DNA from: Bacteriovoracia bacterium
GTDB lineage: Bacteria; Bdellovibrionota; Bacteriovoracia; Bacteriovoracales; Bacteriovoracaceae
Length of the DNA stretch: 64,000 nucleotides
Reading direction: 5' to 3'
Assembly: GCA_030431635.1 (NCBI GenBank)
Contig: JAUIIL010000004.1
Span: 186,001-250,000 of the forward strand
Under the pieces are notes generated by a model, which made no database searches, was not told the DNA's origin, and saw only the letters and a program-made list of their open reading frames with translations. The position numbers and the translations under genes were made by a program. Shown piece after piece: positions 46,101-53,339 of the stretch (the first letter of the stretch is position 1; every line of letters starts with the position of its first letter).

Positions 46101-46579
46101 AAGTTCAAGAACTGGATTCATTTTATAAAAAACACTCTAGAGACCTTGCGCTAGAGAAGTTTGATCAAGCGAGTATTCTCAAGCAAGGAGAGGAAGTATT
46201 CAGGTATGCTTCAACTAATCCTGAGTTTATTCAGTCCGGAAGTAATAAGGTTTTTCTTCTCCTAAACCTTGTTGGTTCTTACGCAACAACAGTTTTAGGA
46301 AGTACGATGAATGCTCCGTATATGGCAGAGAAGACTTTTGCTATGGTTGCTGGAGATTTTGGAGTCAGTCTTATAGGACACCTGTTATTGGCCGCAGTTC
46401 TTGATAACGTTTTAGGTGGAAAGTTTATTATGCCCTACATACATCAAGGGATAAATTTTGTTGAAAGTAATGTAGAGAAGCTCTACGTTGGAACTGGAAA
46501 AGCTATCGTGAAAACAAAGCAAAAAGTGAAAGGGGCTTGTAATAAGTTGTGGGCAGGGCTCATGCTTCGTCAACCATGA
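43124..46579 (+). CDS. Large multi-domain membrane protein of unknown function
   Basis: The 1151-residue protein starts at a GTG behind GAGGAGATAAC. Residues ~1-28 form a signal/anchor (FLFRLIALVLCFELSLAA). Residues ~30-420 are soluble, mixed alpha/beta and then helical. Membrane helices follow at ~430-560 (LTGYVAAGVVGDVVTGGMV, ALMMNSAYMLYLGSMAV, TFGYLMYPVLHGLAA) and again at ~880-1110 (FQAFTLIGVTMTMVALYMGA, MGFWYYAWPWIPIVATSITL, AGDFGVSLIGHLLLAAVLDNVLGG). A soluble central part lies between. I recognise no family or catalytic motif. It is encoded opposite the giant lipoprotein pair, and its end overlaps dus by 10 bases. Confidence 0.8.
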   Translation: MAKFLFRLIALVLCFELSLAATISTVYANDEKTEEKLPKALDEVRDNVSKYHQFLDALARAKSDETLEPARPKTQKNLWKTMTQYLETEDGNRINLYDNNMEFNIPYISQPYKKAKFEIVEGELHITVGGKKPFKHVIAGIDASDFILDKNFIFIISRDGHLYSIEKASFAKFYGQRPFLVSDVSWWGPAADKPDDYKISLVSDSVEPISERVLRNNGLLPEGDSDEGKALRSYLQEEDIIMFNSKGEAVDIIKRREVFLKFFQDTALYATLAVKENPELFGNKIEAFFDELTTISEESQKYMLDLMKNPEVQRDMVDPEFRAAMASGNLKYTFELYENAKSLKDNIPPQRALFLDEWQGRFDLLQEEIKEKEEWAKRNNTKIKRFFAKTKEAVLDNTAKKLKDLAAKLRTSFTKEGRRKVINRLTDFSTLTGYVAAGVVGDVVTGGMVSQASSWMLDQGVDVWNWVIASVNHLAEAKFPILEYPELTSKTAQVALMMNSAYMLYLGSMAVKGVINKKGFLVSLMSTGMKTFGYLMYPVLHGLAAATNQKNFIPAIQAGLEPMHYPHMFNSPWASQEKIVENRQKLTKDIFKKRSTLSHAWVAAHAPLMHKEKLSLEEILAFKIQNSTTEQEKKRIMTIASDLKKTIGTFSSEDYKNGIVQLEAQEKMDLIVEAERSSIAFEQMSKRGQNVRASLTKVKEGFSTDWPRFWGYYGFTTYRELMHSVPDASTGKITFYQQVADLGPMPWIYAFDGDMADPSMPENLVYQADGFMGANPNFMVDNGLQLGGYAISFPADTFLSYNQGVKLDPEAASKIIEQKLIQGGASEKEVKKMLNQSMSFGRTFGTLLKSAFSFDQIKYGKWIVRKFFARFKAFQAFTLIGVTMTMVALYMGAEPGTHAFDWTFTEGLSKGMEGATPDVAKNVFSSRLWQAFLARQWGTAMGFWYYAWPWIPIVATSITLQNKLALLKQAHNNLVAKLAIAVDSKNSVMVRKQVQELDSFYKKHSRDLALEKFDQASILKQGEEVFRYASTNPEFIQSGSNKVFLLLNLVGSYATTVLGSTMNAPYMAEKTFAMVAGDFGVSLIGHLLLAAVLDNVLGGKFIMPYIHQGINFVESNVEKLYVGTGKAIVKTKQKVKGACNKLWAGLMLRQP

Positions 46580-47637
46580 CCTGAGGTCATGAAGCTCTCA
46601 GCATAGTTAATTCTCTTATTTTGATGAGTCAGTGTTTTAAAGTAATCTTCACTGACTCTCATGCACTCTTCAATATCTTGAGTTTGAAAACAAATTCCTC
46701 TAAATTTGGCCACTTGAGGAAATCCTGCGCTAAACCAAACAATAAGCTTTCTCAGCTGGACCAGGCGAGTTCTCTCAAGAGTAAAGGCCTCTAGAATATA
46801 ATCATAAAGCCTTTCAATAACTTCCCAGTAATCACGTCCATCAAAAGAAAGGCTTTCATCCATACTCTCAAGAAAAATAAAAGGATTCCTCAAAGCTCCA
46901 CGAGCAATCATAAGCCCTTGGCAGTGAGTTTCTTGCATTCTCTCTCTCACTTGGTGAGAGCGATGAAGATCTCCATTTCCAATAATTGGAAGAGGTGAGT
47001 GTTGGGCCAGCTCTTCAATATAATTCCAATTCGCTTCACCTGTGTATTGTTGGGCCCTTGTGCGACCATGAATGGCCACAAATTCGACTCCTTCTTCTCT
47101 GGCCACATGAACAATCTCATCAGCATTTATCTGGTCAGCGTCCCACCCCATTCTAATTTTAATAGTAAGAGGAACACTCATTTCTTTTTTCATTGAGCTT
47201 AAAAGTTTGGCCAGGGCCTTAGGTTCTTTCAAAAGGGCCGAGCCCCCTCCCTTACTCACTACTTTTTTTACTGGGCACCCCATATTAATATCAAGGAACT
47301 TCGGGCCGAAGCTCTCTGCTATTTTCACACTTTGGGCCATGGCCGTAGGGTCTTCACCAAAAAGTTGTATCCCTATGTTTCTCTCTCTTGAATCAATTTT
47401 AAGCATATCGAGGGTTTTTTGATTATTGTAGTTAATACCATGACAAGAGATAAGCTCACTTACAGTACCACCTGCTCCAAGATCTTCCATCAAAAGGCGA
47501 AACGGCCAATTACAAATACTTGCCATGGGGGCCAGCAGAAGTGGTGAAGCAAACGGGATTTGTCCCAACTTTATAGGCTTCATTTTTTCTTTGGCCGTAT
47601 CAATCTTCGCTTGCAGTTTGGGAGAGAATTCTTTCAT
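46570..47637 (-). CDS. dus: tRNA-dihydrouridine synthase (Dus family)
   Basis: Dus enzymes reduce uridines in tRNA using FMN and NADPH. The 355-residue TIM-barrel protein opens with LLLAPMASICNWPFRLL, has the catalytic cysteine in DINMGCPVKKVVSKGGGSALL (~110), the RNA/FMN-binding IKIRMGWD, the invariant histidine block FVAIHGRTRAQQYTGEANW and the phosphate-binding IIGNGDLHR, and ends in a helical C-domain. It looks most like DusB, but the exact uridine position cannot be set from the sequence. It stands alone and converges on the large membrane-protein gene. Confidence 0.93.
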   Translation of the reverse strand: MKEFSPKLQAKIDTAKEKMKPIKLGQIPFASPLLLAPMASICNWPFRLLMEDLGAGGTVSELISCHGINYNNQKTLDMLKIDSRERNIGIQLFGEDPTAMAQSVKIAESFGPKFLDINMGCPVKKVVSKGGGSALLKEPKALAKLLSSMKKEMSVPLTIKIRMGWDADQINADEIVHVAREEGVEFVAIHGRTRAQQYTGEANWNYIEELAQHSPLPIIGNGDLHRSHQVRERMQETHCQGLMIARGALRNPFIFLESMDESLSFDGRDYWEVIERLYDYILEAFTLERTRLVQLRKLIVWFSAGFPQVAKFRGICFQTQDIEECMRVSEDYFKTLTHQNKRINYAESFMTSGHG

Positions 47638-47753
47638 AAAAAATTATTTACTTTTTTGCTCCTTATTAGGCAAGAGTGAAACTTCTTGAAGAATGCTATT
47701 TTAAATAGTTAGGGCTCTTGAGTTATTCCTGCTAAATACCGAAAAAGAAAGAG

Positions 47754-49355
47754 ATGTATTTAAAGCAGCTCTTCTTTTTAATTTTTTTAAGTTTAAGCAC
47801 TTTTGCTCAAGAGCTCTGTCTTGAACGAGGCTTTTTAGGAGAATGGGTTAATGGGGCTTGTTTGATAAAAGAAGAGAGTCAGTTAAGTTCATCTTGTCCT
47901 AAAGGACAGTTTGTTTGTAACCCTCTTTTATTTGGTGAAAAGGTTTGTGTTTCAGATAAAAGTAATGAGGGGGCTTGTTTCTCTCAACTTCCTACCAATT
48001 ATTTTAACTCTCTTGAAGAAGAAGAGTGGTCAGATGAGCAGTATGAGTTTTATCAAGAGCTTGAAATGGAATGTGACCCAGATTTTGGGAGCGAGAGAGT
48101 TCTTAAGACATGCTCTTTATACGCTCAATTCTATCAACAGAATAATCAAGAAGAGATAATAGAAGATGAGCCTTCTTCTCAAATTGACTCTGGAGGAAAC
48201 ATCTCAATCAGCTTAGGTGAGAAAGCAGATAGCCTTACGAGTTATGCCCAAGAATTTGTTGATTTTATGGAAGAGGGATATCAAGAAGTTCAGTTAGGAG
48301 AGAGTGATTTTCAAAGACCTGAGGAACTTAATACAGTCAGAGTATCAGCAAAAACTTTGAAGAGACAATTTTCTAATGGAGTGTGGGAAATTATTCGGGT
48401 ACCAGGGTCAAATAAAACTTTCTTTAAAAATAAAAACTTTGAGTACGTGTTTGATATTGATGAAGAGATATTTCCTATTCTTGAACAGGAAGAATTAGAG
48501 TCATTAAGAGTTCAAGAGGGGCAGTTAATGCTCCATGATGGTATTGTTGAGTTTCCTCTGAATGCTGAACTTATTAGTCAAACAGATAAGCTTGAGAAAG
48601 AGGAGCGCTTCTTGGGATGTTTTTCAGATTTAAGAGATTATTTAGAGAGTTCTGAGTTTTCTGATGAGAAGTTGCAAAGTTTTATTAAAATTCAGAGTGA
48701 ATTGACTTTAAATAAACTCGCTTGGAGTTTTTTGAGAAATACAAACAAAAAACAGACACTAGAATCAAAGATAGAGGAGCTTTTAGTTCAAAAATATCAG
48801 GAACAACCAGAAATCGCGCAAGAGTTTGATACTCTCTCTCTTAAGTCACGTAAGTACCTAGCAACAGCGATGCCTTATGTAAAAGATATCCTCAACAAAC
48901 AAATGGGGGAGGATTCTTTATATCACATTAACCTTTCTGATTTACACTTACTCTCTCTCTATTCGAGTGATGAAACCAAAGTAAAAAATTATGGGTTTAG
49001 CACCAACCACGAAGATAATAAAAGCTTACTTCACTTTACTGCGTTAGTTAACTCAGGCTTTATTCATTCTCAAGATCGCCTAAGTGATAAAAAAATAAAG
49101 GATGAGAACACTGAGTTTATGTTTTTGCAATTAGAAGAAGTAACAGCAAAACTCGGTAGCGAACTCCAAACTATTCTCACAGAGGTTTGTCCCATAACAG
49201 GGGCAGAGCTTTGTGAAGCAGGGATTCAGGAATTTGAAGTTTCAGAATTCTTGGAGCACTATTCTCAAGAGATAATGAAGAGTTTGATGGAGAGTGATAA
49301 AGCAAAAATCAAGCGCTTAAGATATAACGATCTTTGGCCTAAAGTTCATCAATAA
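47754..49355 (+). CDS. Secreted protein with Cys-rich N-domain, unknown function
   Basis: The 533-residue protein has a signal peptide (MYLKQLFFLIFLSLSTFA) and an N-terminal cysteine-rich module of ~60 residues (CLERGFLGEWVNGACLI, then CPKGQFVCNPLLFGEKVC). After an acidic region rich in Glu/Asp (~95-160) comes a long, mainly helical domain with several LxxL-like pairs. Cysteines reappear near the end (LTEVCPITGAELCEAG). No family is recognised. It is alone between dus and the small repeat protein, and a terminator follows its stop. Confidence 0.7.
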   Translation: MYLKQLFFLIFLSLSTFAQELCLERGFLGEWVNGACLIKEESQLSSSCPKGQFVCNPLLFGEKVCVSDKSNEGACFSQLPTNYFNSLEEEEWSDEQYEFYQELEMECDPDFGSERVLKTCSLYAQFYQQNNQEEIIEDEPSSQIDSGGNISISLGEKADSLTSYAQEFVDFMEEGYQEVQLGESDFQRPEELNTVRVSAKTLKRQFSNGVWEIIRVPGSNKTFFKNKNFEYVFDIDEEIFPILEQEELESLRVQEGQLMLHDGIVEFPLNAELISQTDKLEKEERFLGCFSDLRDYLESSEFSDEKLQSFIKIQSELTLNKLAWSFLRNTNKKQTLESKIEELLVQKYQEQPEIAQEFDTLSLKSRKYLATAMPYVKDILNKQMGEDSLYHINLSDLHLLSLYSSDETKVKNYGFSTNHEDNKSLLHFTALVNSGFIHSQDRLSDKKIKDENTEFMFLQLEEVTAKLGSELQTILTEVCPITGAELCEAGIQEFEVSEFLEHYSQEIMKSLMESDKAKIKRLRYNDLWPKVHQ

Positions 49356-49395
49356 AAATTTTCTATTACTTATTTCAATAACATAGCGAGCTGTA

Positions 49396-49415
49396 AAAAA
49401 GCTACACAGCTTTTT
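49396..49415 (+). terminator. Rho-independent terminator after the 47754-49355 gene
   Basis: AAAAAGCT and AGCTTTTT pair perfectly around the loop ACAC, ending in a run of T, 40 bases after the stop codon. Confidence 0.75.
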
Positions 49416-49421
49416 GTAAAA

Positions 49422-49460
49422 AGACCAGGGGGTCTATCTCAGAATCTTAAAAGCTGAGAT
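49422..49460 (+). promoter_or_regulatory. Two small hairpins upstream of the repeat-protein gene
   Basis: AGACC/GGTCT (49422-49435) and ATCTCAG/CTGAGAT (49436-49460) follow each other directly, about 50 bases before the ATG at 49508. Whether they belong to the upstream transcript or to a leader is unclear, since I found no clear promoter. Confidence 0.4.
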
Positions 49461-49507
49461 ATTGTAAGCGTTATATTTATTTAGAATTTTAAAAAGATGG
49501 AGGAAAA

Positions 49508-49822
49508 ATGAATAAAATGATTCTAGGATTGTTGTTTCTAGGAATTAATTTTTCATTTGCAACAGGGGCTAATCCTGAAGAAGCCATTAAATGCTATAAA
49601 GAAGCATATACTTATATGACTAATCAGAAAATTGTTAACTTTGATACAGCTATTCAAAGTAAGGCGATTTCCCTTTGTAAGGGAACCTCTAGTGCTGAAA
49701 AATCTCTTTCTTGCTATAAAGAAGCTTACGTTTACATGGCCGGTCAAAAAATCGTTGATATAGATTATGTCATCCAAGATCGAGCTGTTTCAATTTGTGC
49801 CTCAGCTTTTGATAAAAAATAG
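49508..49822 (+). CDS. Small exported protein made of two tandem ~40-residue repeats
   Basis: After a signal peptide (MNKMILGLLFLGINFSFA) the 104-residue protein consists of two similar units. The first is CYKEAYTYMTNQKIVNF...IQSKAISLC and the second CYKEAYVYMAGQKIVDI...IQDRAVSIC. Each begins and ends with a cysteine at the same distance, so one disulfide per unit is likely. The segment is probably a helical hairpin repeat. A good GGAGGAA precedes the ATG. I do not recognise a named family. The gene stands just before the JAMM-like secreted protein, with a 19-base gap, and may be cotranscribed with it. Confidence 0.75.
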   Translation: MNKMILGLLFLGINFSFATGANPEEAIKCYKEAYTYMTNQKIVNFDTAIQSKAISLCKGTSSAEKSLSCYKEAYVYMAGQKIVDIDYVIQDRAVSICASAFDKK

Positions 49823-49841
49823 TTAACTCTTCAGCGATAGA

Positions 49842-50657
49842 ATGTTTGTACGAACTCATTTTTTCTCAAAGCTAGCTTTTCTCATTACGATCTTCTCTAT
49901 AAGTACATTGGGAATGGAGGACTGCTTATCCTACTTCTTTCTGTCAAAATCAAATCGCGTTATCAGGAAAGAGGAGTTAGCTTTTGAACCTAAAGTTGAG
50001 TGGTATGAGATGTCCGCGAGCGATTACCTTAATATTGAAGGGCGAACTATAAATCTCTCAAGAGATCGTAAATTTTTAAAATTACCTGCAGTTACTCAAG
50101 AAGTTTTGCTAATAGATAAATATAGTAAAGAGGAGAGAGCTTTAATTGAAAAAATTTGGGACCTCTCCCATTTACAAAAATTTCAATCTGAAGATTTTAA
50201 AAGAAAGTTTGATGAAAAGTATCTTTATTATAGCAGCCTAGCAAATAAATATAATTCTAAATTCGAGATAGCAGAACAAGAAATTCGTAATATTGCTAAA
50301 GAAAGTGCTCTCAAAAGTCCAGGAGTTGAAGTTGGAGCTTGGATTATTTATTTAAAGTCAGGCTCTCCAGTCACAGCATTACACACATCTCGTCATTCAG
50401 AAAGAATAGAATCTATCGATATTTCAAATGCACTTAACGGTGTATTGAACTCAAAAAATATCAAAAGAGAGCATATCGCAGAGATTCGTTATTTTCATAC
50501 ACATCCTCACGGAGGCCCTCTGTCAATAGGTGATCACGACACATCTCTTGAACTTGTTAATAGTTTTAAATCTGAAGGTATAAATGTCCCATTTCATATT
50601 TATGCAATATCTATGTTAGATGATTTAATGCTTACATTTCATTCTAGCTACCTTTAG
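49842..50657 (+). CDS. Secreted JAMM/MPN-like putative metallopeptidase
   Basis: The 271-residue product has a signal peptide (FFSKLAFLITIFSISTLG) and a C-terminal domain with JAMM features: an early strand with glutamate (GVEVGAWIIYL, ~165) and the zinc motif YFHTHPHGGPLSIGDHD (~225-240), which fits HxHP...SxxD with a five-residue spacer, one shorter than usual. Zinc ligands would be the two histidines and the aspartate. JAMM enzymes usually cut isopeptide or peptide bonds next to modifiers in the cytoplasm, so export is unusual. The 120-residue region between signal and domain is helical. It starts 19 bases after the repeat-protein gene. Confidence 0.6.
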   Translation: MFVRTHFFSKLAFLITIFSISTLGMEDCLSYFFLSKSNRVIRKEELAFEPKVEWYEMSASDYLNIEGRTINLSRDRKFLKLPAVTQEVLLIDKYSKEERALIEKIWDLSHLQKFQSEDFKRKFDEKYLYYSSLANKYNSKFEIAEQEIRNIAKESALKSPGVEVGAWIIYLKSGSPVTALHTSRHSERIESIDISNALNGVLNSKNIKREHIAEIRYFHTHPHGGPLSIGDHDTSLELVNSFKSEGINVPFHIYAISMLDDLMLTFHSSYL

Positions 50658-50803
50658 CTCAAACAAATGTTTATTAAAAATTCTCCCAAAGTGGACTCTT
50701 TAAAAAATAAGGTTGCTCTATTTACTGGTCATCAGGGGACTAAGGAGTCAGGATTCTGGTTCTGAAAATCAAGAGCTTAACCTTTTTTGTTAAAGGGGGC
50801 TCA

Positions 50804-50826
50804 AAGTGTCTAAAGTTTTGACACTT
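50804..50826. repeat. Inverted repeat upstream of the paralogous pair
   Basis: AAGTGTC (50804-50810) and GACACTT (50820-50826) form a perfect 7-base inverted repeat around a 9-base spacer, overlapping a TTGACA at 50818. A second imperfect repeat (TTAAC/GTTAA) lies at about 50777-50792. These lie ~105 bases before the 50930 gene and may be an operator or hairpin. I see no good -10 in register with the TTGACA. Confidence 0.4.
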
Positions 50827-50929
50827 ATATAAAAAGAAAAGCTTCATTAAGTCTTAACTCGTTGAAATTAAGTGCTCTAAAATGGAACGTTTTTTGCTTA
50901 TTACTGACTAGATAAAAAATGAGGTTTCA

Positions 50930-52045
50930 ATGAAAAAAGGGTTCGTCTATTTTCTAAGTCTTGTTTTCTCTACACAGAGCGCCTTCGCAAGGATCTGTAC
51001 TGCTGAAAACCAGGATCTTGTAAAAAACAATAAAGAAGCGATTGTTCGTTTAAATGAAGTTCCTGTGGAAGCTATTGAAGCTCAGTATGATAAGGTTGAA
51101 CTTATTTTTCCTCTGCTTATGATGGCAACTGCCTTAGGAGCAGCTGGAGTTTTTTTTTATGATTTAAATAACAGGGTCAATAAGGATAATTTGAGACGTC
51201 TTTTGAAAGAGGAAGAGATTTTTCAAAAACAAGGTCTGGGTCAACATTTAGAAGAGTTGATGGAATATAACTATAAAGAAGCGAGAGAGATTGCTGATGA
51301 AATAGTTAACAACCAATCTTTTCTTTTAAAAGAAAAAGAGCAAAAAACACTTGCAATTTATCAAAGCGAAGTGAGTACAAAGCTTGAAACACGGATGAAA
51401 GATGAAATTGCTTATATCAATCATATGTATGAGAGAGTGAAAAAATTAGCGAAACTTCCTAGGTTTGGAGAAAATGCTCTAAAGAATCTAAGAAAAGTTG
51501 AAGCCGATCTTTTAAAAACTCTTACTTCTAAAAAAAGAAGTTTAATGGTTGTTGGAACTGAGAGTTTTGCTCTTGAATCAGAAAACAGTCGTTACATAAC
51601 TAAAGGAGTTATTCGTAACTTAGAAGAAAGATTAAGTTCCATTAATCAAATGAGTTATTTAAGTCGTGAGAACCTAGAGCATCTCTTGAAAAAAGGGGGG
51701 AATAAGGTCCTCAAATATGCACTTCCCTTATTATTCGTCCCTCAAATTCTTGAAGGAAAAGAAGCTCTACAAAAAGGACAAGATGAACAGAACTTAGAAA
51801 AGCGTCTCATTAGTTCACCCTATGAATTTCACTTTCTCTCAGATGAAGCAAAATGTGTGGCACTAGATAATCCAGAGCTCAAGGCAATGATTTCGACTGA
51901 GTCTTTAATCATTGAAGATTTCCTCTTACAATTTAGTGAAGAGCCAATAAAGACTAGCGAAACTGTTATTGATAACCAAAGACAAGAGACTTCGACAGGG
52001 CAAAGCTTTAGAGAAGTTTTTAAGAAAAGTGGAACTGGAAGATGA
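50930..52045 (+). CDS. Membrane-associated exported protein, paralogue of 52042-53280
   Basis: The 371-residue product has a signal peptide (MKKGFVYFLSLVFSTQSAFA), a short cysteine-containing segment (RICTAENQD), a hydrophobic helix at ~60-78 (IFPLLMMATALGAAGVFFY) and a long helical coiled-coil body. The C-terminal part carries SDEAKCVALDNPEL at ~310 and ends in FREVFKKSGTGR. The next gene encodes the same architecture with SDEAKCIALENQEL and FKNIFKNSTTGL, so the two are paralogues. The junction is an ATGA overlap. No family name is known to me. Confidence 0.75.
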   Translation: MKKGFVYFLSLVFSTQSAFARICTAENQDLVKNNKEAIVRLNEVPVEAIEAQYDKVELIFPLLMMATALGAAGVFFYDLNNRVNKDNLRRLLKEEEIFQKQGLGQHLEELMEYNYKEAREIADEIVNNQSFLLKEKEQKTLAIYQSEVSTKLETRMKDEIAYINHMYERVKKLAKLPRFGENALKNLRKVEADLLKTLTSKKRSLMVVGTESFALESENSRYITKGVIRNLEERLSSINQMSYLSRENLEHLLKKGGNKVLKYALPLLFVPQILEGKEALQKGQDEQNLEKRLISSPYEFHFLSDEAKCVALDNPELKAMISTESLIIEDFLLQFSEEPIKTSETVIDNQRQETSTGQSFREVFKKSGTGR

Positions 52046-53280
52046 AAAAAATGATTGGTATAGTCTATCTTCTTAGCTTTTTTATCCAGTCAGCTTCTAT
52101 GGCTTCTGTTTGCTCGTCTGATACACTAGAAATTATTCAAATAGATAATCAAAATATGGAGAGCTTAAGTGAACTCTCAGTGGAAGAAATTGAGTCTACT
52201 ACAACTGATGAAATGATTAAAAAAGCGATTTCTATTACTTCTTTTCTGGCAACGGCGACAAGTTTTTTTATTAAAACAAAAAGAAGAGTTCAGGCCAAGA
52301 AACAGCTTAAGGATTTTAAGCTAAATAAAATGGCCGTCCTCGATATGACAGATTATGGTGATGATTTTTATGACTTAGTAGAGGAGCTTGCTCGTTATGA
52401 TATTGAGGCGGCCACGAGAGTTTATAATGAAGTTCTTTTTTTTGAAGACGGCTATAAACTTAGAAACCAAGCAACTCGCATTGGAGATATTGATAATAGA
52501 GTTCTTAACTCTCGTGAGATTTTTAAAGAGAACCTGGAGAAAAGCATAAAAGAGCAGATTCAGTTAAATTATGCTGATGAGATGAAGCAGGCCCAAAAAT
52601 TTCTCAAAAGAGCAGATTCTTTTTTAAACTCTTCACTAGTAAGTCCTCTTGATAAGGAAAAAATCCTTGCTTTAAAAAAAGAAGTGAATGGATTTGTAAA
52701 GGTGAGACAGGAACTCAATGCTGCGATTAGAGTGCGCGGACAGGTTATTCAAAGAGCTGGTGTTCAAATTAGAACAAATGATTTTGTCAAAAAAATGAAA
52801 CAGGTAAAACACATTAGTAATGATATGCTTAAGCTTTTTCAAATAAAACTTTCTCAAGCCTATTTCGATAATTTATTAGGAATTAAGAGACTTAAAGAGT
52901 TATTCAAAGAGAGCAGTAGAAAGACTATCTCCAAACTGGCCTTTTTGGGGTTTGCTTTGACTTTTGTTGAGGCCAGTGCTGAAGCCAAACAAGCGCAAGA
53001 TGCTGTACAAATAGAAAATAGGGTTCTTGATTCTCCCCTCGATTATTTTATGCTATCTGATGAAGCAAAATGTATAGCGCTTGAAAACCAAGAACTGAAA
53101 GAAACAGTTATCGATAGAATTCAGATGACTGGAGATATTTTAATTTCTGTCATTAATAATGATGAAAATATACCATCTGCGACAAATAATCCTGAAGTCA
53201 TTAACCATAACACCACAAATGAAATCAACTCGGCCCAAGGTTTTAAGAATATTTTTAAAAATAGCACAACAGGGCTCTAA
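52042..53280 (+). CDS. Membrane-associated exported protein, paralogue of 50930-52045
   Basis: The 412-residue protein starts in an ATGA overlap with its paralogue. It has a signal peptide (MKKMIGIVYLLSFFIQSASMA), CSSDT near the mature N-terminus, a weak hydrophobic helix at ~75-88 (AISITSFLATATSFF), a helical middle with basic patches and the signature SDEAKCIALENQEL at ~345. The tail is Asn/Thr-rich, then FKNIFKNSTTGL. Its better-conserved ends and variable middle suggest a tandem duplication followed by divergence. The following gene ffh is 59 bases away, with its own Shine-Dalgarno. Confidence 0.75.
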   Translation: MKKMIGIVYLLSFFIQSASMASVCSSDTLEIIQIDNQNMESLSELSVEEIESTTTDEMIKKAISITSFLATATSFFIKTKRRVQAKKQLKDFKLNKMAVLDMTDYGDDFYDLVEELARYDIEAATRVYNEVLFFEDGYKLRNQATRIGDIDNRVLNSREIFKENLEKSIKEQIQLNYADEMKQAQKFLKRADSFLNSSLVSPLDKEKILALKKEVNGFVKVRQELNAAIRVRGQVIQRAGVQIRTNDFVKKMKQVKHISNDMLKLFQIKLSQAYFDNLLGIKRLKELFKESSRKTISKLAFLGFALTFVEASAEAKQAQDAVQIENRVLDSPLDYFMLSDEAKCIALENQELKETVIDRIQMTGDILISVINNDENIPSATNNPEVINHNTTNEINSAQGFKNIFKNSTTGL

Positions 53281-53339
53281 GAGGCTTTATTTCAAGGTCT
53301 ATCTCTGATAAGTTTAATTGACTTTAAGGAGATGATTCC

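Noticed and set aside
50818-50860. Promoter from TTGACA at 50818
   Set aside because: No -10 hexamer lies 16-18 bases downstream; the TATATAA that follows is far too close.
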